From JARKPK01 sp964631235 (GTDB taxonomy: Bacteria; Planctomycetota; Planctomycetia; Pirellulales; Thermoguttaceae), in assembly GCA_964631235.1 (NCBI GenBank), contig CAZVZX010000009.1, positions 62,001 through 126,000 of the forward strand: 64,000 bases of DNA, in the 5' to 3' direction. Below are positions 1-8,270 of this stretch, piece by piece. The stretch's first letter is position 1; the number at the start of each line of letters is the position of its first letter. The notes under the pieces are model-generated. The model was given only the letters and a program-made list of their open reading frames with translations, searched no databases and had not been told where the DNA came from. The position numbers and the translations under genes were made by a program.

Positions 1-200
1 TTCAAGATCAGATTGCCGCACTCTCCGCCGAACGGACTTCGCTGGTTCGCCCGATCGAAGCAAATCCAAGCGGGATCAGCACCGCTTCGCGTCAACTGCT
101 CGACAAGGTAATCCATCACCTCTTTTTCCCGCGTACTGCCCCCGGGGATCGAAAGCAGTTTCGTGACTAGTTGCTGGGCTTCAGTCGTGGTTGTTTTCAT
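1..200 (-). CDS. M20/M42-type metallopeptidase, N-terminal fragment
   Basis: This is the first 66 codons of a minus-strand gene that runs off the left edge of the window. It starts at the ATG at 198-200. The visible residues, with LLSIPGGSTREKEVMDYL near the start and a GGECGNLIL segment at the edge, match the N-terminus of M20/M42-family peptidases of the tripeptidase-T type. There a short helix precedes the first metal-binding region. The metal ligands lie outside the window, so catalytic competence cannot be judged. The family call is moderate and the exact substrate is unknown. Confidence 0.6.
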   Translation of the reverse strand, partial: MKTTTTEAQQLVTKLLSIPGGSTREKEVMDYLVEQLTRSGADPAWICFDRANQRSPFGGECGNLIL

Positions 201-638
201 GAGAAGCGGCCTGGCTAGAAATCGGTGCGACGGTATCGGCTCTTTGGATCAGACAACTCAGCCGCGCAGAGAGGCGGCCGTTGTTCCGCTCAGCGGCGTA
301 GCGGTGCGGGCCGACCGCCTTGGGGCAGAGTCGAAGGTTGCCGACCGAGCGATCGATCACTGCGGACGAAATGCGCAAGCCCGCCCGCTCGCAATATAGG
401 GGTAACTAGCGGAGAAAAGAAGCCGGACCCTCGACCAAGTGCAGCCGGACCTTCGGCGAAGAGAGAGCGTGCCGAGAATCTCGGATTTCGTATCTTATCA
501 GCCGTCTGAAGCCCTGAAGGGCCTCGCTCCGTCGTGGCCGGCAATTGGCGAAACGGCCGCGACGGAGACCGAGAGGGCGGACGCGACAAAGCGCATCCCT
601 CCGACGACGCTCGACGCGACGAACGAGCAACCCGCCGA
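201..638. other. Intergenic region, mostly featureless, containing repeat R3
   Basis: No credible gene is seen between the peptidase start and the response regulator stop. The open frames here are short, overlapping on both strands and resemble nothing. The right half is occupied by the first copy of repeat R3. Confidence 0.5.
488..635 (+). repeat. Interspersed repeat R3, copy 1
   Basis: This stretch of about 150 bp shares long identical blocks with 32499-32650 (reverse complement) and 49500-49660. Shared blocks include GTCTGAAG, CGCTCCGTCGTGG, GGCGAAACGG and TCCCTCC.ACGACG. The copies are followed by more weakly matching sequence ending near the downstream gene. It yields short open frames in several frames, but these are a by-product of the repeat. 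Confidence 0.8.
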
Positions 639-1010
639 CTACGTCAGGCAGGCGGTGCAGCTATTGACGGTTTGTTGCAGTTGCTCGGGCAAGAAGGGCT
701 TGGCGATGAAATCCTGTGCGCCTTTGCGAATCGCCTCGGAGATCAGCTTCGTTTGGTTCAACGCGCTGATGACGATGATTCGGGCGTCGGGGAACTCGTT
801 GAGGATGTGTTCGAGGGCATAGATGCCGTCGGTCACCGGCATGACGATGTCGAGCGTGACCACATCGGGCAGTAGCTCGCGGTATTGTTCGACCGCTTCT
901 TGTCCGTTTCCGGCCTCGCCGGCGATTTCCCAGCCATCGGCCGAGAGGGCCTCGGCAATCATCCGTCGCATCAGCATCGAATCGTCAACGATCAACACCC
1001 TCTTACTCAT
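639..1010 (-). CDS. Single-domain response regulator (CheY-like)
   Basis: This 123-residue protein is a stand-alone receiver domain with no output domain. The acidic pair D9/D10 follows the first strand, the phosphoacceptor is D54 in TLDIVMP, the switch residue is S82 and the conserved lysine is K104 in AKPF. All catalytic positions of the family are present, so it should accept phosphate from a histidine kinase and bind Mg2+ in the cytoplasm. The ATG at 1010 was chosen because it starts directly on the first beta strand (MSKRVLIVDD); an upstream in-frame start at 1040 would add ten unrelated residues. No kinase or chemotaxis gene is adjacent, so its partner is unknown. Confidence 0.93.
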   Translation of the reverse strand: MSKRVLIVDDSMLMRRMIAEALSADGWEIAGEAGNGQEAVEQYRELLPDVVTLDIVMPVTDGIYALEHILNEFPDARIIVISALNQTKLISEAIRKGAQDFIAKPFLPEQLQQTVNSCTACLT

Positions 1011-1528
1011 GGCCCGACTCCCGACAAAAAAAGAAACCAAAACACGGCGCGCGGTCTGGGCGAAGAGAGATGCTGTTGACTTGCTTCGCTTTTCCGCCGG
1101 CCGCCTTTCCTATTGTGTGGACCGATTTAGGGGAAACGATCGCATCGAACACCAAGGCTCAACCGCGCGATTCATGCGTGTCGCGGTAATCGCTGGCCTT
1201 CCATAATCGGTTTGGCGATTCGCCGCCGACACCGGACCGCCGTGCCGCGCTTCGTCTGTAACCAATCGATGAAAGTATAGGTCGCGTTGCGGTGCCGTGA
1301 TGCGGCCCAAAGCGGAGCGATTGGCGGCAGCGGAAAAACCGCTTCCATCGGCATAAACGGCCGCCGAACAGACGCCCCCCGTGCGCCACAAGCGGTATAG
1401 CCGCTTCGTTTGCGGGAATGATGGGCTAGGGGGGCCGGGTCAGCCGAATCGATTACTGACACACCGCCGTTCGACCGTGTTCGACATCGCACCGTCTTCG
1501 GGCGCGGGTCGCGGAGGAGGACCAGGCC
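1011..1528. other. Intergenic region between divergent genes
   Basis: About 500 bp separates the divergent response regulator and small membrane protein genes. It must hold both promoters. No convincing -35/-10 pair, RNA gene or repeat was recognised. A purine-rich stretch GCGGAGGAGG just before 1529 is the ribosome-binding site of the plus-strand gene. Confidence 0.4.
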
Positions 1529-1825
1529 ATGATGGATCTGACGCGCAATCAATTCTTCTTGATCGGCTTTGTGGCGTTCTTGCTCGGGCTGGAGTTTCGT
1601 ACGGTCGAGGCCTTTGAACTCAACGCCGAGTTCAGTCAAGTGCTTTTCAAACAAGCGGCGCCGCCCTTGGCCGCCGTCAACAGCGCCTCGCAGACCTTTG
1701 CGGGAACTCAAGGGCCGGTGGTGAAAAAGACCGTCCGCCCGCCCGACTGGCTCGGCTGGTCGCTGATTTCGATCGGCGCCGTGCTGATTCTTCATAGCTG
1801 GGCGATGAAGAAACCAGGCGCGTAA
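1529..1825 (+). CDS. Small membrane protein of unknown function
   Basis: This 98-residue protein begins after a strong GGAGGA ribosome-binding site. Two adjacent ATGs make the start ambiguous by one codon. It has a hydrophobic segment near residues 8-22 (FFLIGFVAFLLGLEF) and another near 76-91 (GWSLISIGAVLILHSW), with a polar stretch of about 50 residues between them. A two-pass inner-membrane topology with a short basic C-terminus (MKKPGA) is likely. I do not recognise the family. The strong Shine-Dalgarno and membrane pattern argue that it is a real gene. It stands alone between divergent and convergent neighbours. Confidence 0.7.
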   Translation: MMDLTRNQFFLIGFVAFLLGLEFRTVEAFELNAEFSQVLFKQAAPPLAAVNSASQTFAGTQGPVVKKTVRPPDWLGWSLISIGAVLILHSWAMKKPGA

Positions 1826-2212
1826 CACAACCGCCGAATAGGCAAAGAGCGTTGCCGCAACGGTAGTCGCTTTGCGCCACCGGCCGATCGGCTTTCGGCT
1901 CTGGCGGCTGGCCGCGTCCTAAGATCCTATTTCGCACGGGGCGGCAGGGCCCCCAAACGAACCGGTGGCGAGCCGATCTCGGAAGCCCCATGGCGGCGCG
2001 GCAGAACAGAACGGCGGCAATTCTGTTGCATCTCTGTTTCCTGATGTTGTGCGGCCGGCGGATTCTCCCGGCCAAGCTGTTTGACTGCCCAAGAAACGGT
2101 CGCGGCGCGGAATCGCGGCTGTCTTTCGGCAGCTCGATTTCCGCGCCGCTGCGGCTCTTGAAAGGAACGCGACGGAGGAAACCCGTCCCGATCGGCTTGT
2201 GAAGGATGCCGA
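1826..2212. other. Intergenic region between convergent genes
   Basis: About 390 bp lies between the stops of two convergent genes. No hairpin with a T tract, repeat or recognisable gene was seen. Open frames here are short and do not resemble known proteins. Confidence 0.4.
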
Positions 2213-3721
2213 TCAGAACGTGTATTTGGTCATGAACTCGACGCGGATCGACTCGCCGGGCTCTTTGCCGACGTAGAGCGTGCGCCACGAGCCAACTTCA
2301 ACGCCCATGGTGAACTGCTTGGTGATATCGTAGATCAGGTTGCCCCAGATGACCGAGTTGTAGCGCCGTCCGGAGGCCGCTGACAAATCGCGGTCGAGCG
2401 GGTCGTCGAGGCTGTAGCCGACGTTCGAGTGCAGCCGCGGGGTAATGTCGTACCACAGTTGCACCCATCCGCCGCGACTGTAAATGCCGCGACGATTGCC
2501 GATATCGACACCTTGCAAGATACCGCCCAAATAGGCGCCGAGGTTCTCACCGATGAAGTATTCGCCTTGGAAGCCGAATCGTTCGGTGATCGGTGCGCGC
2601 AGATCGACATTCATCGACCAGGTGCGGAGGTACACGTCGTCGCGCGCCGGCGGGGCAAGGAAGTCGTACACCACTTCGCCGATATGGCCCGACAGGCCAA
2701 GCGTGATCGGCAGCCCGCCCTTGCCGCGCTCGCCGAAGGTCAGCGCGGTTCGGCCCATCAGTACGGGCCAAGGCGAGTGATCGCCGGTGACCGTGCCCGA
2801 GCCGAGGCTGCTGGGCACGTCGGCAATGATGTTGCCGTTGAGCGAGCCTTGCACGGTCCACAACAGCGTGTCGCTAAAGTCGAAGTAGCGTTCCGCACGG
2901 AACTGCGCCCGACGATAGCCGATATTGCCCGCCCCCCAGTTGATCGAGTACATCACCGTTGTCGGATACAAGGGCGAAATGACATCCCAGGTTTGGCCGG
3001 CCAACACGCGGAAGGTTTCGTCTTTGGCTTCCCAGTAGGCGTGCCGCAGAAGCACCGAGCCTTTGTTCTCCGTGGTGAAGTTGCCTTGGAAGTCGATTTC
3101 CACCTTGCCGCCGGTGGCTGCGCAGTTGAAGAAGGGCAGCCGTGGGCCGGCCACATCGAAGCCCACGCGGGTGCTCTTGGCATCGACGTGGAATGCCGGC
3201 TCGCCCTGATCTTGGGCCGACAGCACGAAAAGGGTGTAGTCGCCGGCATTAGACCGCTCGGTCTCGTACACCATGTTCGCCCATAGCCAAGCGTAGGGGA
3301 TGATCGTGAAGTCGCCTTTCTTCCAGACGAGCTTCTTCATCTCCGCTTTAAGCTCGTCGAGAGTGTAATACTCGTCTTGAGCGGCCGGCGGGGCGGCCGC
3401 AGCGGCGGCATAGGCCGGATCGGGGGCAGCTTGCATCGGTGAGGTGCCTTGCCCCAAAGCCGACGCTTGACCGTCCCACAGCGGGGCTTCATTGGGTGCC
3501 GACGAGGGCACAGGCACGGCGGGCGCGTGCCAAGCGGGCGAGTAGGCCGAAGGCGCATCGGTGGGCGGCAGCGGCGCGACCATGCCCGGCGGGGCGGGCA
3601 TCGCTTCCCATGAACTCGATTGCGGTTGGGAAATCGCGGGATACTGGGGGTAGTCGGCCGACGCCATGCCGCCAATAGCGACGGCAAGGAAGCAGCCTCC
3701 AATGAAACGCGATGAGAACAT
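2213..3721 (-). CDS. Outer-membrane beta-barrel porin-like protein
   Basis: This 502-residue exported protein starts with a signal peptide (MFSSRFIGGCFLAVAIGGMASA). A proline/alanine-rich linker follows to about residue 115, then a short helical segment (LDELKAEMKKLVWKK), then a long barrel region of alternating aromatic and polar strands. It ends in ...KYTF; a C-terminal phenylalanine is the usual Bam recognition signature of outer-membrane barrels. The strand pattern resembles DcaP/porin-type proteins, which form channels for small solutes. The ATG at 3721 was chosen because it starts the signal peptide; the frame is open 27 codons further upstream. The substrate cannot be read from sequence. 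The gene is monocistronic. Confidence 0.75.
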   Translation of the reverse strand: MFSSRFIGGCFLAVAIGGMASADYPQYPAISQPQSSSWEAMPAPPGMVAPLPPTDAPSAYSPAWHAPAVPVPSSAPNEAPLWDGQASALGQGTSPMQAAPDPAYAAAAAAPPAAQDEYYTLDELKAEMKKLVWKKGDFTIIPYAWLWANMVYETERSNAGDYTLFVLSAQDQGEPAFHVDAKSTRVGFDVAGPRLPFFNCAATGGKVEIDFQGNFTTENKGSVLLRHAYWEAKDETFRVLAGQTWDVISPLYPTTVMYSINWGAGNIGYRRAQFRAERYFDFSDTLLWTVQGSLNGNIIADVPSSLGSGTVTGDHSPWPVLMGRTALTFGERGKGGLPITLGLSGHIGEVVYDFLAPPARDDVYLRTWSMNVDLRAPITERFGFQGEYFIGENLGAYLGGILQGVDIGNRRGIYSRGGWVQLWYDITPRLHSNVGYSLDDPLDRDLSAASGRRYNSVIWGNLIYDITKQFTMGVEVGSWRTLYVGKEPGESIRVEFMTKYTF

Positions 3722-4054
3722 GAGTCGGGTCTCCAGGGGTTGGTTGGGGCCGGCGGTGCGTCGAGTGTTGCACAGGCAACAATGGGAAACGTTGGCGGGC
3801 ATTCGGTGCCGAGCCGCAAGGCAGGCAATCGAAGGGAACCACGGGGCACGACGAGCGGCCGAGACGGAGGCAACGCGCTATCGGCTTCGCCACGCTCGCA
3901 ACCGCTCTCGCCGTCGTGCGAATCTCCTTCGTCTGCTCGACACTTCTTATTGGGCTTCTTCCTACGACGGTCTTCAACTTGCGGGCGAACTCCCAACCGA
4001 GATGGGAATCGCTCGCTGCCGATCGTCGCGGGCGGGAAGCACAAAATAGTCTCG
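3722..4054. other. Intergenic region upstream of the porin-like gene
   Basis: About 330 bp upstream of the minus-strand barrel gene, expected to hold its promoter. No repeat, RNA gene or convincing coding frame was recognised. Confidence 0.35.
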
Positions 4055-4147
4055 CACAATTACGAAAGCGGCTGCGGTCGCAACGAAGCGGCCGATTGCG
4101 CGCGATCCCCGTTGGAACCGCTTTCCGTCTTTCGTAATTCTGTTTAG
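4055..4147 (+). repeat. LR leader repeat, copy 1
   Basis: This copy begins CACAATTACGAAAGCGGC and contains the doubled AAGCGGC blocks, then GAACCGCTTTCCGT, and ends TCTGTTTAG. It matches the seven other LR copies in the window. The closing hairpin arm is degraded here (CGTAATT instead of GCGGTT). The next gene downstream in the same orientation is purC, about 750 bp away. Confidence 0.8.
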
Positions 4148-4652
4148 GGCCTCGACGAACTCGTCTCTGCCGCGGGCCTACATTTCCGCTATCGGCGCTG
4201 TTTTTGAAATACTTGACAGACTAGGCACAAAGCACACCTGCGCCATGACTGTTGCGCCGTGCAGTTTCGCCAGCTTCCGCAAACGGAATACAACCGGTTC
4301 AACGCAACTGAGCGGAACCGCCCTTACCGATGTTTGGCAGACCGTCGCTGCGACGCTGCGACGAAGTGACACGGGCCGCCGCTCGATCTTTCGTGCCGCG
4401 TTTTGCTCTGACTGGAGCCGGTCCGGGCTGAGACAGGCCTGTTCCGGTGGCTTCTTGTTGACGGTTGGGGCGATTGCTATAATCCCGCAGCCGCAAGGGG
4501 CGATCGCCGCGACTTGTGAATCCCAGAGGCAACCGGATAAATCGATCGAACGGCCCGATGTTTTCACAAACCGTGCGGAAGATATCGATTGTGCGGATTG
4601 CAGCGGTTATTGCGGCACGAAATAGGTCTAGGGAAACCGAATGAGTTCCCCG
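4148..4652. other. Long gene-free stretch upstream of purC
   Basis: About 500 bp lies between two LR copies. Both strands carry open frames of 100-200 codons, but none has a plausible start signal, a recognisable domain or a hydrophobic segment. I see no gene here. Confidence 0.4.
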
Positions 4653-4732
4653 TAATTGTGGAAGTAGCTGCTGGCGCGGTGAAGCGGTTCTCGTGTGTAC
4701 GGTCCCCGTGTGAACCGTTTTCCGGTTTGTCA
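4653..4732 (+). repeat. LR leader repeat, copy 2, upstream of purC
   Basis: A diverged copy beginning GTAATTGTGGAAG, with GCGGTGAAGCGG in the middle and GAACCGTTTTCCGGTTTGT at the end. The last part can form a hairpin AACCG/CGGTT followed by a T-rich run. It lies about 170 bp upstream of the purC start, in the same orientation. Confidence 0.7.
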
Positions 4733-4900
4733 GATTTGTGAAGAACAAAGAGCGGCATGTTCGGCTGCTGTGTGCCATCGGCCGTCGGGCCGCGACGGCG
4801 GTGGTTTTTACGATAGGATGCCGCTGTTTCGCAGATTCGCGGTACTCGATCGGCGCGGCCACGGCCGCTTGAGGCGAAAACACAGAAGGAGTTTGGTGCA

Positions 4901-5788
4901 ATGGGCTCGACGGTCGTCTTGCAAACGGAGATTCCGGGTTTGTCGGTTCGTCGCGGCAAGGTCCGCGACGTGTACGATCTGGGCGATCGGCTCTTGCTGG
5001 TGGGCACCGACCGGATCAGCGCGTTCGATTGGGTGATGCCCAACGGCATCCCCGACAAAGGCAAGGTGCTCACCCAAATCGCCGCGTTCTGGTTTGAACA
5101 GCTTGGCGAGCCGAACCATTTGATTGCCACCGATGTCGCTCAGATGGATTTGCCCCCGCAAGCCGATCGGGCGCAGTTGGCCGGAAGAACCACGCTTTGC
5201 CGCAAGACGCAGGTCGTTCCGATCGAATGCGTGGTGCGCGGCTACTTGGCCGGTTCGGGCTGGGCCGAGTATCAACGCAATCAAACGGTGTGCGGGATTC
5301 CCTTGCCCCCGGGTCTGCGCGAATGCGACGAGCTGCCCGAACCGATCTTCACGCCGGCGACCAAAGCCGAGTCGGGCCACGATGAGAACATCACCTTCGA
5401 GCAAATGTCGCAAATTGTCGGCCGCGAGTTGGCCGAGGAGCTACGCCGCCGAAGTTTGAGCATTTTCGCGCGCGGGGTAGAGTACGCTCGCCGGCGCGGG
5501 ATCATCATTGCCGATACGAAATTCGAGTTCGGCCGAGTGGGCGACGAGATTCTGTTGATCGATGAAGTGCTCACGCCCGACAGTTCGCGTTTCTGGCCGG
5601 CCGATCAGTATCAGCCGGGCAAGAATCAGCCGTCGTTTGATAAGCAGTTCGTACGCGATTGGCTGGTTTCGGCCGGTTGGGATAAGAACAGCCCGCCGCC
5701 GGTTCTGCCCGACGACGTGGTCGCCCGGACCCGCCAGAAGTACATCGAGGCCTTCGAAAGACTCACCGGGCGGAAATTCGTGGCCTAG
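4901..5788 (+). CDS. purC: Phosphoribosylaminoimidazole-succinocarboxamide synthase
   Basis: PurC condenses CAIR with aspartate using ATP to give SAICAR, a step of de novo purine synthesis in the cytoplasm. At 295 residues it is the length of the longer bacterial/yeast-type enzymes. The N-terminal block GKVRDVYDLGDRLLLV and the segment TDRISAFDWVMP are the family's nucleotide-binding signature. IECVVRGYLAGSGW and GHDENITFEQ are further conserved motifs, and the C-terminal part contains the LIDEVLTPDSSRFW block. The start follows an AGAAGGAG ribosome-binding site. It is not clustered with other purine genes. Two LR repeats lie upstream and an R4 tandem repeat follows the stop. Confidence 0.97.
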   Translation: MGSTVVLQTEIPGLSVRRGKVRDVYDLGDRLLLVGTDRISAFDWVMPNGIPDKGKVLTQIAAFWFEQLGEPNHLIATDVAQMDLPPQADRAQLAGRTTLCRKTQVVPIECVVRGYLAGSGWAEYQRNQTVCGIPLPPGLRECDELPEPIFTPATKAESGHDENITFEQMSQIVGRELAEELRRRSLSIFARGVEYARRRGIIIADTKFEFGRVGDEILLIDEVLTPDSSRFWPADQYQPGKNQPSFDKQFVRDWLVSAGWDKNSPPPVLPDDVVARTRQKYIEAFERLTGRKFVA

Positions 5789-5829
5789 ATGAAACCGCTC
5801 GGAATGGAATGCAGGCAGAACGGGACACT

Positions 5830-6020
5830 TCATTCGCGCCCATTGGCGTACCTTCGCGGGCATTTGCAGTTAAGAACGTCCCACGCCTTCGCGCGCCTTC
5901 GCGCCCATTCGCGGTTGAAACCGTACCCGCGCCTTCGCGTTCATTCGGGTTCATTCGTGGTTGATGCCCTTCCCGTGTCTTCGCGTGCATTGGTGTTCCT
6001 TTGCGGTTGAGAGCCTTCGC
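5830..6020 (-). repeat. R4 tandem CGCGAA repeat, copy 1
   Basis: This is an irregular array of short units. Read on the minus strand, they are variants of AACCGCGAATGNACGCGAAGG (for example CTTCGCGCCCATTCGCGGTT on the plus strand), repeated about six times with drift. A related, better-preserved array on the opposite strand lies at 32338-32460. It follows purC and is not coding. Confidence 0.7.
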
Positions 6021-6210
6021 GGCCGTTTGCGGGCAAGAAAGAAAGACAGGGGCAAGGCGCTCGACGAGAGCATCCTCGCCCCTGCCAGCGGGGGCTAATT
6101 CACGGTGTCGCGGTCGATCATGCTTATGCGCTTGACCGGTCCGGCGGACACCGACAGGCGGACTTGATCGCTAGTTGATCACCGCGTCGTGTTGCCGAGG
6201 CAACAGTCGC

Positions 6211-7098
6211 TCACGCTTCGTCATCCCATTGATCGTCGGGTCCGAGATCGGCCCGTGGGCCGCCGGGACCTCGCGGCGGGCCGAATTCAGGGCCGCGACC
6301 ACGTGCGTTTGGCGGACCGCCCGGAGGACCGAACTCAGGACCACCGGGGCCGCGTCCAGGCCCCTGCGGTCCCATGCCGGGGCCGGGGCCCTTGCCGCGA
6401 CCAGGCCCTTGCGGACCCATGCCAGGGCCAGGACCACGACCCGGACCCTGCGGCGGGCCAAATTCAGTATCTTCAGGACTGCGTCCGGGTCCCTGCGGTC
6501 CCATGCCGGGGCCGGGCCCCTTGCCGCGTCCCGGGCCTTGCGGACCCATGCCAGGGCCAGGACCACGCCCCGGGCCTTGCGGCGGACCAGCTTCCGGTCC
6601 GAACGGACAAGGACCTTGCGGACCCATTCCCGGGCCGGGGCCGCGTCCAGGGCCTTGCGGACCCATACCGGGGCCAGGACCACGCCCCGGACCCTGCCGC
6701 GGGCCGAATTCAGGATCTTCAGGACCGCGTCCCGGGCCTTGCGGTCCCATGCCGGGGCCGGGCCCCTTGCCGCGTCCCGGGCCTTGCGGACCCACTCCCG
6801 GTCCGGGGCCGCGTCCAGGCCCTTGCGGACCCATGCCGGGGCCAGGACCACGACCGGGGGGACCCTGCGGCGGGCCGAACTCGGGGCCGCCCGGTTGATC
6901 CCACGGCGCTACTCGCGGCGGCATTTGCATTCCCGGCCCGCGCGGCGGACCTTGTTCGCGAGCCCCACCGCGCGGCGGCCCGCCGCGTTGTGCTGCGTCT
7001 GCGGTGCTTTGCAGAAGCCATAGTGTGCCGACGAAGGCCAGGGCTCCGATCCCGCAGCCCAGCCACCGTCGCATTCCCACGTGTTGCATCACGCCCAT
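6211..7098 (-). CDS. Exported Gly/Pro-rich repeat protein
   Basis: This 295-residue protein starts at the ATG at 7098, preceded by GGAGGTG. A signal or anchor segment follows (WLGCGIGALAFVGTLWLLQ, ending STADA). The rest is almost entirely Gly, Pro, Arg, Met and Gln. The core unit GPGPGMGPQGPG occurs nine times (once with V for M). The units alternate with RGK or with spacers such as GPEDPEFGP, and the protein ends in an acidic tail (GPDDQWDDEA). It is collagen-like in composition but does not keep a strict Gly-X-Y register. It is the last gene of the ECF sigma operon, so an envelope or extracellular structural role under sigma control is inferred. No enzymatic domain is visible. Confidence 0.75.
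   Translation of the reverse strand: MGVMQHVGMRRWLGCGIGALAFVGTLWLLQSTADAAQRGGPPRGGAREQGPPRGPGMQMPPRVAPWDQPGGPEFGPPQGPPGRGPGPGMGPQGPGRGPGPGVGPQGPGRGKGPGPGMGPQGPGRGPEDPEFGPRQGPGRGPGPGMGPQGPGRGPGPGMGPQGPCPFGPEAGPPQGPGRGPGPGMGPQGPGRGKGPGPGMGPQGPGRSPEDTEFGPPQGPGRGPGPGMGPQGPGRGKGPGPGMGPQGPGRGPGGPEFGPPGGPPNARGRGPEFGPPRGPGGPRADLGPDDQWDDEA
6360..6860 (-). repeat. Coding tandem repeats of the Gly/Pro protein
   Basis: About 500 bp holds nine near-identical DNA units (on the plus strand variants of CCTTGCGGACCCATGCC followed by GGGGCC). They are arranged in pairs separated by spacers encoding EDPEFGP or EDTEFGP. Near-identity at the DNA level suggests expansion by recent duplication and makes the tract prone to copy-number change. 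Confidence 0.8.
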
Positions 7099-7359
7099 CG
7101 ATACACCTCCATCACTCCACCAGTTCCTGGGCACACCGCTTCACGCTGCACCGTGCGGCGCTTCGCGGCTGTGCGGAGACCAAGCACCCGTCGAGACGAT
7201 TCGGTTGCCACATCCGTGCAAACCGACGACTCATCCTGTCGCACTCGGTGGCCAAACAGACCTCCACCGGAGCAACCGCTCGCGGGCCGCGCCCCCGCAA
7301 AAGCACGCGGCGCCGTCAGCAAACCCATACCTCTCCTGTTGGAAGAAACCCTGGCAACT

Positions 7360-8253
7360 TTAGAACTGAAGATCGTCGAGCCCCAATAATTCGACCACGC
7401 GCCGTTCAATGATCTTGTCTTGTGCTTCGTTGCGGCGTTCGATCGACTCACGGAGCCGTTTCACCTCTTCTTCGATCCGTTTCAGTTCCAGCATCCTTCG
7501 CTCTTGTCGCACGCGAAACTGCTTGGTGACGACCTCGGCCAACTGCTTCTTGAGTTCTTCCTTCTCGGCCGCAGGCGCCCGACGATACTGGCCAGCCAAT
7601 TCATGCGAGCGCCGGTCGAGCTCGTTCTCTTCGAGCATCAACTTGTGCATCTCAGGATCGGCTCGCCCCATTCCTTCCGGCTCGCCCCAGGGACCGCGCG
7701 GGCCGGGTCCCATCGGGCCACGGGGACCCATCGGGCCCTGTGGGCCCATTCCTTCCGGACCGGCACCCGGACCAGGCCCGGCGCCCGGCCCAGGTCCGCG
7801 ACGACCGAACGGTTGCTCGGGGCCTCGCGGGCCTTCGGGCGGACGAACCGGACCGCCCTCGCCTTCGCCCGGACCACGACGGCCGGGACCGCGTTGGAAC
7901 CCTTGGCCCGGGCCGCGTTCCTCGACGTCGCGAGGCCGATCAGGTGGGCCGAAACGGTCGGCCGGACCGTGCGGGCCGCCGCGATCTCCTTCGCGCGGGC
8001 GATCACCATCGCGCGGCGGACGGAAATCGTCGTCGAAATCCCGCGGCGGAGGCACGTCGCCTCGGTCCCGCGCCCCACCTTCACCTCGCGGGCGCGGAGG
8101 GCCATCGGGCTGTTCCCGCGGCGGCGGGCTATCCGCTCGCTCTCGCGGCGGATCGCGCGGCGGCGGATCTTCGCCCGCCACGGCCGCACGTATGCCCACC
8201 CAGCCAATCACAAACAACAAGACCAACCAGGGCAACAACCATTTTCCTCGCAT
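7360..8253 (-). CDS. Exported disordered and coiled-coil protein of the ECF operon
   Basis: This 297-residue protein starts at MRGKWLLPWLVLLFVIGWVG, a signal peptide or membrane anchor. About 160 residues rich in Pro, Arg, Gly, Asp and Glu follow (probably disordered). The last 100 residues are strongly charged, with a heptad-like pattern (for example KKQLAEVVTKQFRVRQERR), and form a long coiled coil. The C-terminal helix resembles in general character the periplasmic CpxP/ZraP-type stress sensors, but no family signature is visible. It lies 17 bp after the anti-sigma-like gene and before the Gly/Pro protein, in one operon. A role in envelope sensing is inferred. Confidence 0.7.
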   Translation of the reverse strand: MRGKWLLPWLVLLFVIGWVGIRAAVAGEDPPPRDPPRERADSPPPREQPDGPPRPRGEGGARDRGDVPPPRDFDDDFRPPRDGDRPREGDRGGPHGPADRFGPPDRPRDVEERGPGQGFQRGPGRRGPGEGEGGPVRPPEGPRGPEQPFGRRGPGPGAGPGPGAGPEGMGPQGPMGPRGPMGPGPRGPWGEPEGMGRADPEMHKLMLEENELDRRSHELAGQYRRAPAAEKEELKKQLAEVVTKQFRVRQERRMLELKRIEEEVKRLRESIERRNEAQDKIIERRVVELLGLDDLQF

Positions 8254-8270
8254 CGCACGAACTCCCGTCT

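Noticed and set aside
6360..6860. A CRISPR-like periodic array
   Set aside because: The repeats are in frame and code for the Gly/Pro protein; spacers are not unique and there is no cas gene.
6374..6898. A plus-strand Pro/Gly frame
   Set aside because: The repeat DNA reads as Pro/Gly on both strands; the minus-strand gene has the signal peptide and ribosome-binding site.
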